The notes: a model not told the origin generated them from the letters alone. Shown: positions 43,911 to 53,901, numbered from the stretch's first letter. The stretch: 64,000 nt of DNA from CAYIHX01 sp964363305 (GCA_964363305.1 CAYIHX010000019.1:1-64000), one strand, 5' to 3'. Numbers and translations are program-made.

Positions 43911-44585
43911 ATGGTTCTTGTGTGCCGCTTTTACTCATTGTTCCTTCTCTCGTTTTTCTTAGGGGGGGAAGTTCTCGCCGATTTGAGGGCCCTTTCCGGA
44001 CTAGGCGCCCCTTTCGACGAACTGAATCGTGCCGAAAGCTGGATCGCCGATCGCAACGAGCAGAGCCAGGAGCAAATTCGAAGTTTTCTTCGCGAGGGAT
44101 GGACGACCGTTGAGCAGGCAGTCTGGGAGCGCACCCAGGGGGCTCAGCGGGAGGCGCCTCCGGCCTGGACTTTGCACCGATTGGCTACGACCGCTTTGTC
44201 GCGAAGCCAGCTGGATCCGGTGGCAAGCGTCGCCCAGCAGACGAAAGATTCAAAGCTGCGCGAGCTCGCTGTGGAGGCTTTGGCTCGTTCGCGTGAGTTG
44301 CATGCTCAGGAACTGCTGATCGAGCTCTATCGGCAGAGTCAGGATGGTGCGGAAAAGAGCCGCATCCTTTCGGCCCTTTGGCCGAGAGGGCGAGAGGATC
44401 CTGTTCGAGAGTTTCTCCAGGGGGAGGTCTCGGATTCGCAGTTGAGCACGGAGCTGCGAACTCAGGCGGCGATTTCTTTGATTTGGTTCGACCCCCAGAT
44501 GAAGGGCCGTACGCCTGCGTCGACGTCATCTTTCGATCGAGAACTCGAACGAATCCAACTCATGATCTGGGGGGATTCTCGATGA
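43911..44585 (+). CDS. Exported helical-repeat (HEAT-like) protein
   Basis: A 224-residue protein with a signal peptide (about 1-23) and pairs of helices of HEAT/TPR type (LRELAVEALARSRE, AQELLIELYRQS, LSTELRTQAAISLIWF). A possible promoter (TTGAGT, 15-bp gap, TAATAC) lies about 20 bp upstream. The stop overlaps the next start (ATGA). A scaffold role is likely; the specific function is unknown. Confidence 0.7.
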   Translation: MVLVCRFYSLFLLSFFLGGEVLADLRALSGLGAPFDELNRAESWIADRNEQSQEQIRSFLREGWTTVEQAVWERTQGAQREAPPAWTLHRLATTALSRSQLDPVASVAQQTKDSKLRELAVEALARSRELHAQELLIELYRQSQDGAEKSRILSALWPRGREDPVREFLQGEVSDSQLSTELRTQAAISLIWFDPQMKGRTPASTSSFDRELERIQLMIWGDSR

Positions 44586-45976
44586 GGAGAAGCCGCACCA
44601 GCAAGCGCGCTGCGGCGCGAGGGGTCGCGTTGCTGATCCTTTCGGTGTTCATTTGGTTTGGCGATTCAGGTTGGGAGCTCTCGCCTTCCGCCATGGTGTG
44701 CCTGGATGCGGAGGGCTCCGCCTGCGACGTGGGCAATCGCAAGGCCGGTGCACGTGATATCTTGGTGCTGATCAGCGGGCTCGACGCAAGCGACTCGAAG
44801 CTCAGCGATCTGGCCTTTGATTGGAGCGCGAGACTTCCGAGTTCCTGGCAGCCTTTTAGGCTGGTGCAGGTTGCGGTGTTTGAGGCTCACGATCCAGATG
44901 AAGCGGCTGTTCGCCGGGTGTTGAGTCGCGCGCGGCGTCGAGTCGCGGGCTTTGAGCCCGAGCTTGTGATTCTCTCGCCGGAGTTCATCCAGGGGGAGCG
45001 AGCCGATCCCTGGGTCCCGTCGGCTTCTCCGGCCCGTTGGGGTACGAGAAAATTTGGCTGGCTGGTGTGGCCTTGGCAGCGCGACGAGCAAGGAAAGCCC
45101 CTATCCGTTGGGGTTGACGACGACTCAGAATTTATGAGGCGCCTTCGAGTGGCTTCGGGGGAGCGCCTGCCCGAGAAAATTCTTCCCGGTCTGGAGGGCC
45201 TGAGTTTGGGGCTAATCGATCGCCTTTCTTCAAGCCTCCTTCAATTCTCTTCCTCAATCTGGGAAGAATCACTTCGTTCCGAGGTCAAGCTCAGCGAAGT
45301 GCTGGCCGCGAATGGCGCTTCGAATCTGGACGTTACGCGCTACCCTGAGCGAGTGCGAGTCGAGCGGAGCGAACCCTGGGTTGAGAGCGGCGGGCTCGGC
45401 GTCGGTCGGGGAGTTTGGCGTGTGGGTGAGCTTCGTTCGCCCAGTTCTTCGGATGCCGAGAACGTGCGCATCCGAGCCGTGGGGCCGGTCGAGCCCTGGC
45501 ATGAGTCCGCGGGGAAGACCTCCGCTGTTTTGTTGTTCGATGCGGACAAAAATCATCCCGAGCACCCGACTTCCGGTTACGATGTCGAAGTTCGTTGGCT
45601 GCGAAAGAGCTGGAAAGTTTGCGTGGCGGGCCTTTCGCCCTATCCCTGCTCGGATACGCAGCGAATGACTTTTCGAAAGCGCTTCAAGCCGACCCGCCAG
45701 GTGGCATCCATTCCGGTCGAGGCTCTTGCGGAGGCGCCGGTGATCGTGCGGCGCTGGTTCTGCGCGATCGGAATGGAGCCCGCTTGCCGACTGGCGGGGG
45801 TTCGCACGCCTGCCTCCGTTTTCGCGGTCGATCGCATTCAGTTGCAGCTTCCTTACGAGCGCATCGAACTGCCCGCGACGGAGTGGTTCTCCACTTATGA
45901 GTGGAGATTCCAGAGCGTCAACGAGTTTGGCGAGTCGGGCTTCACCGATTGGGTCAAGCTGGAACGCTTGCGTTGA
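44582..45976 (+). CDS. Membrane-anchored periplasmic protein of unknown function
   Basis: A 464-residue protein with an N-terminal anchor (ALLILSVFIWFG), an alpha/beta part (DILVLISGLDASDSKLS, LVQVAVFEAHDPDE, PELVILSPEFIQG) and a C-terminal half that looks like two beta-sandwich modules (IRAVGPVEPW, YDVEVRWLRK, TYEWRFQSVNE). No family recognised. Coupled to the HEAT-like gene, so probably a partner of it. Confidence 0.7.
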   Translation: MRRSRTSKRAAARGVALLILSVFIWFGDSGWELSPSAMVCLDAEGSACDVGNRKAGARDILVLISGLDASDSKLSDLAFDWSARLPSSWQPFRLVQVAVFEAHDPDEAAVRRVLSRARRRVAGFEPELVILSPEFIQGERADPWVPSASPARWGTRKFGWLVWPWQRDEQGKPLSVGVDDDSEFMRRLRVASGERLPEKILPGLEGLSLGLIDRLSSSLLQFSSSIWEESLRSEVKLSEVLAANGASNLDVTRYPERVRVERSEPWVESGGLGVGRGVWRVGELRSPSSSDAENVRIRAVGPVEPWHESAGKTSAVLLFDADKNHPEHPTSGYDVEVRWLRKSWKVCVAGLSPYPCSDTQRMTFRKRFKPTRQVASIPVEALAEAPVIVRRWFCAIGMEPACRLAGVRTPASVFAVDRIQLQLPYERIELPATEWFSTYEWRFQSVNEFGESGFTDWVKLERLR

Positions 45977-45993
45977 GCGACTGACTCCTGGGC

Positions 45994-47223
45994 TCAAAAA
46001 AGAATTCGCGTTTTGATCGAGGCATCGAGAGACTCGATCTGGCTCTTCACTTCGGCGGACAGCGCTTTGTCCGTATCGAGGACGAGGTAACCGACGTCAG
46101 GGCTGGTTGCGAGCGCCTGCGCCGAGATGTTGGCTCCCAACTTGAAAATGATTTGATTGATCTGCGACAGCACGCCCGGCACGTTTTTGTGGCAGTTCAA
46201 AATCCGGTGGCTGCCGGGCGAGAGTGGCATGTCGACGACCGGAAAATTGACTGCACCGGTCGTGGCTCCGATGTTGACCTGCCGAATCAGCGTGGCCGAG
46301 ACCTCGGCACCAATGTTGACTTGCGCCTCTTCGGTGGCGCCCGCGATGTGGGGCGTGAGCACGACGTTGGAAAGTCCCCGTAAATCGGTCTTGAAGTCTG
46401 AGGTATTGGTTTCTGGCTCCTCCGGAAAAACGTCGAGGGCGGCGCCTGCGAGGTGACCGTCGCGAAGTGCTTTTGCCAGCGCCGCGAGATCGACCACCGT
46501 GCCGCGGCTCGCATTGATGAGGTGAGCGCCCTTTTTCATTTCTGCGAGGCTATCGGTGTTCATCAGGTTCTCGGTTCGTTGCGTGCCCGGCACGTGAAGA
46601 GTCACGATGTCCGCCGTGTTGAGCAGGTCTTCAAGCCGATACATGGGTTTGGCGTTGCCGAGGGGGAGCTTCGGAAGGATGTCATAGAAGATCACATTCA
46701 TCCCGACTGCCTCGGCCAGAGTCGACACCTGGGAGCCGATGTTTCCGTAGCCAACGATGCCGAGCGTTTTGCCGCGAACTTCGACGAAACCGGTAGAGAG
46801 TTTTTTCCAGATCCCCTGGTGCATCTCGATGTTCCGTTGGCCGAGCCCACGCGCGAGCATGATGATCTCCGCGAGCACCATTTCTGCGACGCTTCGGGTG
46901 TTTCCAAACGGCGCGTTAAAGACAGGGATTCCGAGTGTGCGAGCCTTCGCATGGTCGATTTGATTGGTTCCGATGCAGAAGCACCCGACCGTGAGGAGGC
47001 GCTTTGCCTGGGCGAGCACCTCCGCCGGCACCTGGGTTTTGCTGCGGATTCCGAGCACATGAATGTCTCGAATTTTCTCCGTCAATGCTGCTGGGCTGAG
47101 CGCACCGGGAAGCGTTTCGACTTGAAAACCCTCCTCCGTGAAGCGCTGAACGGCCAGCGGATGGATGTTTTCGAGCAGGAGTACTTTGATCTGATTTTTT
47201 GGAAAGGAGGTCGTAGGAGCCAT
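45994..47223 (-). CDS. serA: D-3-phosphoglycerate dehydrogenase
   Basis: A 409-residue enzyme (410 in E. coli) for the first step of serine synthesis. NAD motif LGIVGYGNIGSQVSTLAE, active-site blocks GCFCIGTNQID, NASRGTVVD, AALDVFPEEP and LTPHIAGATEEAQ, and a C-terminal ACT domain (NVPGVLSQINQI) for serine feedback. ATG 47223 fits the family length; the longer open frame reads across the divergent promoter. Confidence 0.96.
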   Translation of the reverse strand: MAPTTSFPKNQIKVLLLENIHPLAVQRFTEEGFQVETLPGALSPAALTEKIRDIHVLGIRSKTQVPAEVLAQAKRLLTVGCFCIGTNQIDHAKARTLGIPVFNAPFGNTRSVAEMVLAEIIMLARGLGQRNIEMHQGIWKKLSTGFVEVRGKTLGIVGYGNIGSQVSTLAEAVGMNVIFYDILPKLPLGNAKPMYRLEDLLNTADIVTLHVPGTQRTENLMNTDSLAEMKKGAHLINASRGTVVDLAALAKALRDGHLAGAALDVFPEEPETNTSDFKTDLRGLSNVVLTPHIAGATEEAQVNIGAEVSATLIRQVNIGATTGAVNFPVVDMPLSPGSHRILNCHKNVPGVLSQINQIIFKLGANISAQALATSPDVGYLVLDTDKALSAEVKSQIESLDASIKTRILF

Positions 47224-47289
47224 GGGTGCCCAACCTACCGCAGAAAGGAATTTGTTGAAAGCCACGGCTTCTTTCAATAAGAGTACCTT

Positions 47290-47808
47290 ATGACAACCGA
47301 TCTTTTTGCGACGCTTGAAACTTCGTTGGGTAACGTCCGCGTTCGGCTCTTCGCGGATAAAGTTCCTGAAACGGTAAAGAACTTCGTGGATCTCGCGGAG
47401 GGGAAGAAGGAATATACCGACCCTAAGGACGGTAAAAAGAAGACGGAGCCCTACTACGACGGCACGATCTTTCATCGCGTCATTCCGCGTTTCATGGTTC
47501 AGGCCGGCGATCGCGCAGGCACGGGAATGGGCGGGCCGGGCTATCGTTTCAAGGATGAGTTTCATCCCGAACTCAAACACAGTCGCCCTGGAATTCTCTC
47601 GATGGCGAATGCCGGCCCCCATACGAACGGTAGCCAGTTCTTCATCACGACCGTCGCGACGCCTCACCTCGACAACCGTCACTCGGTCTTCGGCGAGGTC
47701 GTGAGCGGCATGGATATCGTTGAAATCATCTCCAATGTCGCCCGCGACGGCCGGGATCGCCCTCGCGAAGACGTGGTGATGAAGAAGATCACGATCGAGC
47801 GGTCTTGA
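47290..47808 (+). CDS. Cyclophilin-type peptidyl-prolyl isomerase
   Basis: A 172-residue cytoplasmic PPIase without a signal peptide. Active-site blocks are FHRVIPRFMVQAGD, the Gly-rich GTGMGGPGYRFKDEF, LSMANAGPHTNGSQFFITT and DNRHSVFGEVVSG. Divergent from serA. After the stop, TGTCGTCA and TGACGACA (47815-47832) form a short palindrome. Confidence 0.95.
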   Translation: MTTDLFATLETSLGNVRVRLFADKVPETVKNFVDLAEGKKEYTDPKDGKKKTEPYYDGTIFHRVIPRFMVQAGDRAGTGMGGPGYRFKDEFHPELKHSRPGILSMANAGPHTNGSQFFITTVATPHLDNRHSVFGEVVSGMDIVEIISNVARDGRDRPREDVVMKKITIERS

Positions 47809-47913
47809 AGCTGCTGTCGTCAACTGACGACAAAAACTCCTTGGTTTTGCTTAAAAACGTGGCAATTGTCTCGTTGCGCCATTAGTAGGCAAGCTAACTT
47901 GAAGGAGTTTTCA

Positions 47914-48327
47914 ATGATTCGATCTATTTTGAGTTCTTTGCTTTTTGTGGGTTTGTTGGTCAACGTGAGTGAAGCGGAGGCCCGCTCCCTTCATCCTTGC
48001 ACCCCTGTGGTGCGGATGAGGGATTCACGTATGAGCTGTCCTACGTCGACGGGCGCCATTTTCTCGGTTCGGATCGAGACACTTCATTCCCCTCTTCGGC
48101 ACCCCTCCTGCCAGGGTGAAAACGCGGTCGAGCACCATACGGCGAAGATCGAGGTCAGCGACGGGGAAGGCATTCCGGTCGGAACGATGACCCTCTACGG
48201 AGCCTTCGAGTACTCGCTCGGTGTGCCAGGCATGAGCAACGGCTGGCTGAGAAGCGAGAAGGCTGGCGTGAACCTGGAAGGCTGTGTCGCTCCAGCGCAC
48301 AACGGTGGGATGTCCGTTGGCAACTGA
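47914..48327 (+). CDS. Exported protein of unknown function
   Basis: A 137-residue protein with a signal peptide (VGLLVNVSEAEA) and four cysteines in the mature part (HPCTP, MSCPT, PSCQG, EGCVA), likely in disulfides. ATG 47914 has GAAGGAG six bases upstream. No family recognised. The following TIGR02147-type gene overlaps its 3' end. Confidence 0.75.
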   Translation: MIRSILSSLLFVGLLVNVSEAEARSLHPCTPVVRMRDSRMSCPTSTGAIFSVRIETLHSPLRHPSCQGENAVEHHTAKIEVSDGEGIPVGTMTLYGAFEYSLGVPGMSNGWLRSEKAGVNLEGCVAPAHNGGMSVGN

Positions 48328-49144
48328 TCCGAGCCAGGGGCTTCGGTCGGCGGTGGACTATCGCATCTTTCTCAAAACCTATCTCGACTCGCACGGGCTC
48401 AATCTTTCGGATTTCGCGCGAGCAACGGGTTTTGGGCGAGGTTACCCGAGCGATGTTCTGTCCGGCCGCCGCCGCCTCACGCTCAAGTCATTGCGCACCT
48501 TCGAGGGCGCCCTGAAGTTGCCTGCGACGGGGCGGAAGCTTTTTCGGCTGCTGGTCGCGCGCGAGGAGAGAGATCTCTTCCCTGAGTGGGATCTCGCGTT
48601 CATCGAGGAGTCCATTCGCTCCCTTCGGGCGCGCCCCTGGGGTCGTGCGCATCGGGAGTTGCGGTCAAAAGAGTTGTCCGACCGCGCGGAGATTCTGCGT
48701 GATCCGCTCACGCTCGTTGTTTACGCTGCCGCGGGCAGCCCGGGAGCAGGGGCCACTTTTGAGCAGCTTCGAATCCGTACGCGCTGCGCGGACCGGGATC
48801 TCGAGCGGGTGCTGAAAGGGCTCGAGCAGGTCGGTCTCATTCAGTTTTCAGAAAACCGGTATGAGCCCGCGGATCTACACCTTTTCCTGAAGACCTCCGA
48901 TCAGGGCGAGCTTCTTCGTGACCTGTTTCGCGCTGCTTGCCAAACCGCTTCGCAGCGGATCCTGTCTCCCGATGCCGCCGATTCGCGACAGGAGATGTTT
49001 TTCACCTCGGCATTTTGTGTCGACGAAAAGAAGATGCCCGAGCTGAAGACCGCGCTCCGCAAGACCATCCTCCAGTTCGTCGATGACTCGATTCGTCCAG
49101 AGGGGGATCGCGTTGTCCGCCTTGTGGCGGCGATGCATGTTTAG
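48284..49144 (+). CDS. TIGR02147-type protein (HTH regulator)
   Basis: Up to 286 residues. The pattern YRIFLKTYLDSHGLNLSDFA followed by a SGRRRLTLKSL-type helix-turn-helix and a second winged-helix-like region (LERVLKGLEQVGLIQFSENRYEP) matches the TIGR02147 family, first defined in Fibrobacter and frequent in Bdellovibrio-like bacteria. The start is unsure: GTG 48284, GTG 48305 or TTG 48317. It overlaps the exported-protein gene and might regulate it. Confidence 0.8.
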   Translation: MSLQRTTVGCPLATDPSQGLRSAVDYRIFLKTYLDSHGLNLSDFARATGFGRGYPSDVLSGRRRLTLKSLRTFEGALKLPATGRKLFRLLVAREERDLFPEWDLAFIEESIRSLRARPWGRAHRELRSKELSDRAEILRDPLTLVVYAAAGSPGAGATFEQLRIRTRCADRDLERVLKGLEQVGLIQFSENRYEPADLHLFLKTSDQGELLRDLFRAACQTASQRILSPDAADSRQEMFFTSAFCVDEKKMPELKTALRKTILQFVDDSIRPEGDRVVRLVAAMHV

Positions 49145-49147
49145 TGG

Positions 49148-50149
49148 CTATTTCTGAATCGTGCGTTCAAACGCCAAACGGGCGCTGCCATCAGGCTTGA
49201 CGGTGTAGGCGGATATTTTGAGCCGGGCATCGCTCGCTTCGACCCAAAAAAATCCGAGGGTTTCATAGGCCTCCCAGATCGCATGGCTCGCGCGTTTTTT
49301 TGGATCAGCGGATTTCGGGCCGTTGCTTTTGGCTCCCGCGCCCGAGACCATGAATTGGGGTCGAGCGCCGCAGCCGGGGTGCGGCTGCAGCCACTGCAAA
49401 CTATGGTCGTGACCACTGAGCAGAAAGTCGACTTTTCCGCAGACCTCGGCCTCGTACATTTTCTTAAGCTCGTCTCCGGTGGCGAGGCCGAGCCCCTCGA
49501 ACTCGCCTGCGTTGCCATGCGTGCCGTTATTTCGGTACGGGTGGTGCGCGACGACGGCGGTCCATTTCGCACCGCTTGCCGCGATGGATTTCCGGAGCCA
49601 CGCGCGTTGATCACGATCGTACTTTTTGTTGGGTCGGTACCAGTCGAATTGCGGGACGTTCTGCGGGGCGAGTGGATTGCTATCGAGGACGAAAAACTCG
49701 ATGACGGGCCGGGCGACTGGGACGGCGAAGTTGTAGTAGCGGCTTGGCATCATCCATTTGTCCGAGTGCTGGGTATACTCGACCTGAAAATCACCCTTGC
49801 CCGGATGTACCCCGCTGCCTGGAATCATACCGCTTTGATCATGATTGCCGAGCACCATGAAAAACGGAAAGTTGAGCCGGGTGTAAGGTTTTTCAAATTT
49901 AGTCTGAAATTGCGGATCGGTGTTGCTGTCGACGCCATACTCGTAGAAATTATCGCCCAGATTCAATGCGAATTGGCAGCCCCGTTGAGAGCAAACCTTT
50001 TCCATGGCCGCTGCAACGGCGTATTGTCCGCTCGTTCCCGTTCCAGCGTCGCCGAGAACGATGAAGCGTACCGGGGCTTGGGTAGGAAGGTGGATGGAGG
50101 CCGCTTCAGCCGACAGCGTTGCCAGGAGGAAAAGGATTGATGTTCGCAT
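49148..50149 (-). CDS. Exported purple-acid-phosphatase-like metallophosphoesterase
   Basis: A 333-residue exported enzyme (signal to ~AEAA, 16). Metallophosphatase motifs are in order: VLGDAGTG, NLGDNFYEYGV, LGNHDQSG, VVAHHPY and LLSGHDHSLQW, forming a di-metal site. The length and GDNFYEYGV resemble tartrate-resistant acid phosphatase type 5. It probably releases phosphate from organic esters in the periplasm. Confidence 0.9.
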   Translation of the reverse strand: MRTSILFLLATLSAEAASIHLPTQAPVRFIVLGDAGTGTSGQYAVAAAMEKVCSQRGCQFALNLGDNFYEYGVDSNTDPQFQTKFEKPYTRLNFPFFMVLGNHDQSGMIPGSGVHPGKGDFQVEYTQHSDKWMMPSRYYNFAVPVARPVIEFFVLDSNPLAPQNVPQFDWYRPNKKYDRDQRAWLRKSIAASGAKWTAVVAHHPYRNNGTHGNAGEFEGLGLATGDELKKMYEAEVCGKVDFLLSGHDHSLQWLQPHPGCGARPQFMVSGAGAKSNGPKSADPKKRASHAIWEAYETLGFFWVEASDARLKISAYTVKPDGSARLAFERTIQK

Positions 50150-50190
50150 AGGAGGAGACTACTCGGCTTTCGAGCAATCAATGATCGGAT

Positions 50191-50544
50191 TTAGCACTCT
50201 TCGGCGATCGAGAGGGTCGCCGACTGATGAGTCCCGCGCGAACCTCGATGAATGGTCATCTCGCAGCCCTGGCCCTGGCTGAGTATGCGGAAAATGACCG
50301 TTCCATTTCTCTGGGTTCGACGCGTCACGCTGCAGCTGCCGTCATGTGTGACAATGTCCGAAGGGTTCGCAAGAACGAGGTCGACGCCATCGATGAGCGT
50401 GTCATCACATTGGAGGACGACCACTTGGCGGAGACTTCTTGGATTGTTCCAGTCGAGGGTTACGACTTCGATATTCGGCTCGCTTGCGGAAGCGGCGGTA
50501 GTGAGAGCGATGGCAACCCAGGGTAACAAATAATTGAAATTCAT
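50191..50544 (-). CDS. Small exported protein of unknown function
   Basis: A 117-residue protein with a signal peptide (LPWVAIALTTAASASEP) and a Cys-containing beta-rich mature part (LQCDD, GSCSVT, GCEMT, EEC end). ATG 50544 begins at the signal; ATG 50580 is possible. No family recognised. Confidence 0.65.
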   Translation of the reverse strand: MNFNYLLPWVAIALTTAASASEPNIEVVTLDWNNPRSLRQVVVLQCDDTLIDGVDLVLANPSDIVTHDGSCSVTRRTQRNGTVIFRILSQGQGCEMTIHRGSRGTHQSATLSIAEEC

Positions 50545-50712
50545 AAGTGGCGGCATACTTTTCAAATCATTGAATTTCAAGCGCAGGGGGCGCTCGGTAG
50601 CTGATTCTCGTGAAATGAGTCACCAGGAGCTCACTCGAAGGCTCCGGTGCTGGGCGGGATTGTGACCTCGATTTGAGATGAAACTGAAGCATTTTTAGGG
50701 GAAGAAAAAGAG

Positions 50713-51132
50713 ATGAAAACTTTGAGTCGAATACTGCCCGTGCTTCTTGTTCTTGCGTTAGCCGCCCCGGCCCCTGCGACTGACTCGCCATCCTACGCCA
50801 AGGATTATCTGGCGCTTCAGGACGCTCTGGCGTCCGACCAGCTGGTCGAGGCGAGGGCGGCCGCCGCGCGATTGTTGGAGTCGGCCAAGGGGCAGAAAGT
50901 ATTTGTCGCTCAGGCCAAGAAGATCAGCGCGGCGCAGACGCTTACTGAGGCGCGAAAATTTTTCAAGGCGCTTTCGGAGGAAGCGATCCGGGGAAGCAAA
51001 GGCGCGTTTGGTGCCGATTCCGAGGTGGTCTCCTGCCCGATGGCTCAGGCTCGTTGGATCCAAAAAAAGGGATCGGTGCGGAACCCTTACTATGGCAAGG
51101 CGATGCTAGAGTGCGGTGAGAAGGCAGAGTAG
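50713..51132 (+). CDS. Exported DUF3347-type protein
   Basis: A 139-residue exported protein. The mature region follows the DUF3347 plan: YLALQDALASDQLVEARAAA, a helical pair, then SCPMAQARWIQ and RNPYYGKAMLECG. This domain is found on copper-efflux (CusB-like) adaptors and alone in the periplasm, where the Cys-Pro-Met part may bind metal. That link is inferential. The signal peptide ends near ATDS. Confidence 0.78.
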   Translation: MKTLSRILPVLLVLALAAPAPATDSPSYAKDYLALQDALASDQLVEARAAAARLLESAKGQKVFVAQAKKISAAQTLTEARKFFKALSEEAIRGSKGAFGADSEVVSCPMAQARWIQKKGSVRNPYYGKAMLECGEKAE

Positions 51133-51171
51133 TCTTGGCACCGAAGCGGTGAACTGATACGTGCGATCTCG

Positions 51172-53901
51172 GTGAATTCAAATCAGACGCTTTCCTTTCA
51201 AATTGGCCAATGTTGGATCAGCGAGGGCGAACCCGATCTCGGCGTCGGCTTCGTGCGCGTGGTCGATGCGACCTCCGTCGCGATCGAGTTTCCGTCGGCG
51301 ACGCAGGCGCGTATGTATCGCAAGAAGACCGCACCTCTTCGGCGTCTTGAGTTTCGCGCTGGCGATCGAATTACCCCGTCCTCGGGCGATCCCTTCTTGC
51401 TCGAGCGCGTTGAAGTTCGTGAAAATGTTTTTTGGTATATTGGGCCTGAGGGGCAGGAGCTGTGCGAGAGTGCATTGTCTTCCCGGTTGGCTTTTCATCG
51501 CCCTCTCGAGCGCTTCGTGGCCGGTCAATGGGACCCGCTTGCTGCCTACGTTCTTCGTCACCGTACCTTGCGCCATCGGCATGAAAATTCGAGTTCACCT
51601 GCCCGAGGTTTGATCGGTCCGCGCGCGTTGCTGTTGCCGCATCAGCTCTACGTCGCGAACGAGATCAGCTCCCGAGGGCTACCGCGGGCTTTGCTGGCCG
51701 ATGAGGTCGGGCTTGGGAAAACGATCGAAGCGGCATGGATTCTTCATCGCCTACTTCTCACAGGCCGCATTCGGCGGGTCTTGATCATCGTACCTGAAGC
51801 ACTGGTCAATCAATGGTTTGTGGAGCTGTTTAAGCGGTTCAATCTTTCGTTTTGGGTGCCGGAGTCGGTCACGGCGGAAAATCTGGTCGAGCAGGCGCAG
51901 GTTATTTTGAGTCTGGAATCCCTTGCGCGGCTACAAGCCCAGGGGGTGTTGGACGACGCGAGTTGGGATCTGATCATCGTCGATGAGGCGCACCGAGTCG
52001 GAGGGATGGAAGGAAGCCCGAGCGTTGAGTATCAGATCATCCAAAATCTTTCGCTTCAGGCTCCTGGGCTGTTGCTGCTTACCGCGACGCCTGAGTTGCT
52101 CGGTATTGAGGGGCATTTTTCGCGGCTTCATCTGTTGGACCCTCACCGCTTTTCGTCGCTTGCCGCTTTTCGCGAGGAGCATGAGCGGTACCAAGGTATT
52201 GCGCGACTCGCTCGCGAGTTGCTGGGCGAAAAAGCGCTCTCGCCCAAGACCTCTCGCGAGCTTAAAAAGCTTCTAGACGGAAAAATCACGGCATCCGCCC
52301 TGTTGGATACCGAAACCGCCGAGGGGCGCCGCATCGTTGCGTTAGCGTTAGTCGACTACTACGGTACCGGCCGCGTCTACTTTCGAAATTCACGTGCCGT
52401 GGTCGAACTTGAGGATTTCTCGTTCCCTAAGCGCATTTTGCTGAAGCATCCGCTCAAGAACAAAAAAGGCGAGAGTTTAGCAGCCGCGCTCACGCGCTGG
52501 CTTGCGGAGTTTGCACGTGAAAATCGTGCGCAAAAGACGCTCCTCATCTGTGCTTCAGCCAAAAAAGCGGTGGAATGGGAGCGAAAGCTCCGGGACGACT
52601 TTGGTTTGAAGGCGGTCGCGTTTCATGAGGATCTCTCGCTTCTCGCTCGAGATCGGAATGCGGCCTATTTCGCGGATCCGGAAGGGGCCTCCATTCTCTT
52701 GTGTTCGGAGATCGGAGGCGAGGGCAGAAACTTTCAGCAAGCGACGCATTTGATTCTTCTCGATCTCCCCGAGGATCCGGATGTCCTCGAGCAGCGGATT
52801 GGGCGTCTCGACCGGATCGGCCAGGGTTCGGACATTATGATCCATGTGCCTTATTTCTCGGGGGAGCGCGAAGAGTACCTCCTGCGGTGGCATGAAGAAG
52901 TCTTTGATGGTTTTCGTGCGCCGCCGAAGGGGGGGCGTGAAATTTACGAACGCTACCGGGAAGGTCTTTCCACTCAAAAATCTTTCGACTCGATTCTGGC
53001 GGCGGCCAGCGCGGATTACCAGGTCTTCTTGACAAAAATTGAAGCGGGTCGTGACTGCTTGATCGAATTGAATTCGTTTGATCCGATCGCGGCGCCTCGA
53101 TTGGCTCGTTTCGTTGGGCAAGCCGAAACTACGGATGTCCTGCGCGCCTATGTCGAGGAGCTTTTCGAGGCCCTGGGGATCGTCTCGGACGATCTCGATG
53201 CCCACTCGATGTTTGTCGATCCGGGGCACAGCAAGTACGCCGGGTATCTTCCGGGCCTCCGGTCGGAAGGGATGAGCTTCACCTTTTCGCGCGAGCAGGC
53301 CCTGCGACGCGATGACTTGGGTCTTCTCACCTGGGATCATCCCCTGATTCAGGGAGCTCTTGAGTCGATTGCCCATCAGGAGTTTGGAAATGTAGCGATC
53401 GGTGCCTGGGCCCAGCCGCTCCTGCTGATCGAATCGATCTTTGTGGCGGAACCCGTTGCGGCACTGCCGCAGTGGTATTCGGAGGAGTTTTTCCCGCCGA
53501 CGCCGATTCGGATTGTGCTGGAGGCCACCGGCCGGGATCTGACTTCGGAGTGGGAGGGTGAGAAGCTTCAGAGCGCCCTAGTGTCACTGCCTCCGGCGTT
53601 GGTCCCGATGGTACGTCGGATTCCAAGCGAAAGAATTCGAGGGTTGCTGCGAAAGGCGCAGGCGCAGGCGGAGAAGGCTTGCGCAAAAATTCGAGTCGAG
53701 GCTGAGGCGAAAATGGCCGCCGCTATCGATGCGGAGATTGGACGGCTACGGGCGCTCCAGGGAAAGAATCGCCTCGTGAATGAGGGGGAGCTCTCGTGGT
53801 GGCTGACGCGCAGAGAGCAACTTCGTCAATCCTACTCGGGAGCGCAGACCCGGCTGGATTCCTTTCTGCTCGTGGTTCCTGCTCAGCTCGGGGGTTGTTG
53901 A
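51172..53901 (+). CDS. rapA: RNA polymerase-associated helicase-like ATPase RapA
   Basis: A 909-residue SWI2/SNF2 ATPase (968 in E. coli) that recycles RNA polymerase. The N-terminal Tudor-like region (IGQCWISEGEPDLGVGFV) precedes motifs I ADEVGLGKTIEA, II VDEAHRV, III LLTATPELLG, the LHLLDPHRF block, V-VI SEIGGEGRNFQ and QRIGRLDRIGQ, and a RapA_C domain with a coiled coil (about 840-890). GTG start, no strong ribosome site. Confidence 0.94.
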   Translation: MNSNQTLSFQIGQCWISEGEPDLGVGFVRVVDATSVAIEFPSATQARMYRKKTAPLRRLEFRAGDRITPSSGDPFLLERVEVRENVFWYIGPEGQELCESALSSRLAFHRPLERFVAGQWDPLAAYVLRHRTLRHRHENSSSPARGLIGPRALLLPHQLYVANEISSRGLPRALLADEVGLGKTIEAAWILHRLLLTGRIRRVLIIVPEALVNQWFVELFKRFNLSFWVPESVTAENLVEQAQVILSLESLARLQAQGVLDDASWDLIIVDEAHRVGGMEGSPSVEYQIIQNLSLQAPGLLLLTATPELLGIEGHFSRLHLLDPHRFSSLAAFREEHERYQGIARLARELLGEKALSPKTSRELKKLLDGKITASALLDTETAEGRRIVALALVDYYGTGRVYFRNSRAVVELEDFSFPKRILLKHPLKNKKGESLAAALTRWLAEFARENRAQKTLLICASAKKAVEWERKLRDDFGLKAVAFHEDLSLLARDRNAAYFADPEGASILLCSEIGGEGRNFQQATHLILLDLPEDPDVLEQRIGRLDRIGQGSDIMIHVPYFSGEREEYLLRWHEEVFDGFRAPPKGGREIYERYREGLSTQKSFDSILAAASADYQVFLTKIEAGRDCLIELNSFDPIAAPRLARFVGQAETTDVLRAYVEELFEALGIVSDDLDAHSMFVDPGHSKYAGYLPGLRSEGMSFTFSREQALRRDDLGLLTWDHPLIQGALESIAHQEFGNVAIGAWAQPLLLIESIFVAEPVAALPQWYSEEFFPPTPIRIVLEATGRDLTSEWEGEKLQSALVSLPPALVPMVRRIPSERIRGLLRKAQAQAEKACAKIRVEAEAKMAAAIDAEIGRLRALQGKNRLVNEGELSWWLTRREQLRQSYSGAQTRLDSFLLVVPAQLGGC

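Noticed and set aside
47224..47823. A 200-residue N-terminal extension of SerA
   Set aside because: It is antisense to a clear cyclophilin, and the shorter SerA has the normal length.
47815..47832. Palindrome TGTCGTCA/TGACGACA as a terminator of the cyclophilin gene
   Set aside because: It is followed by an A-run, not a U-run, on the coding strand; its role is unclear.
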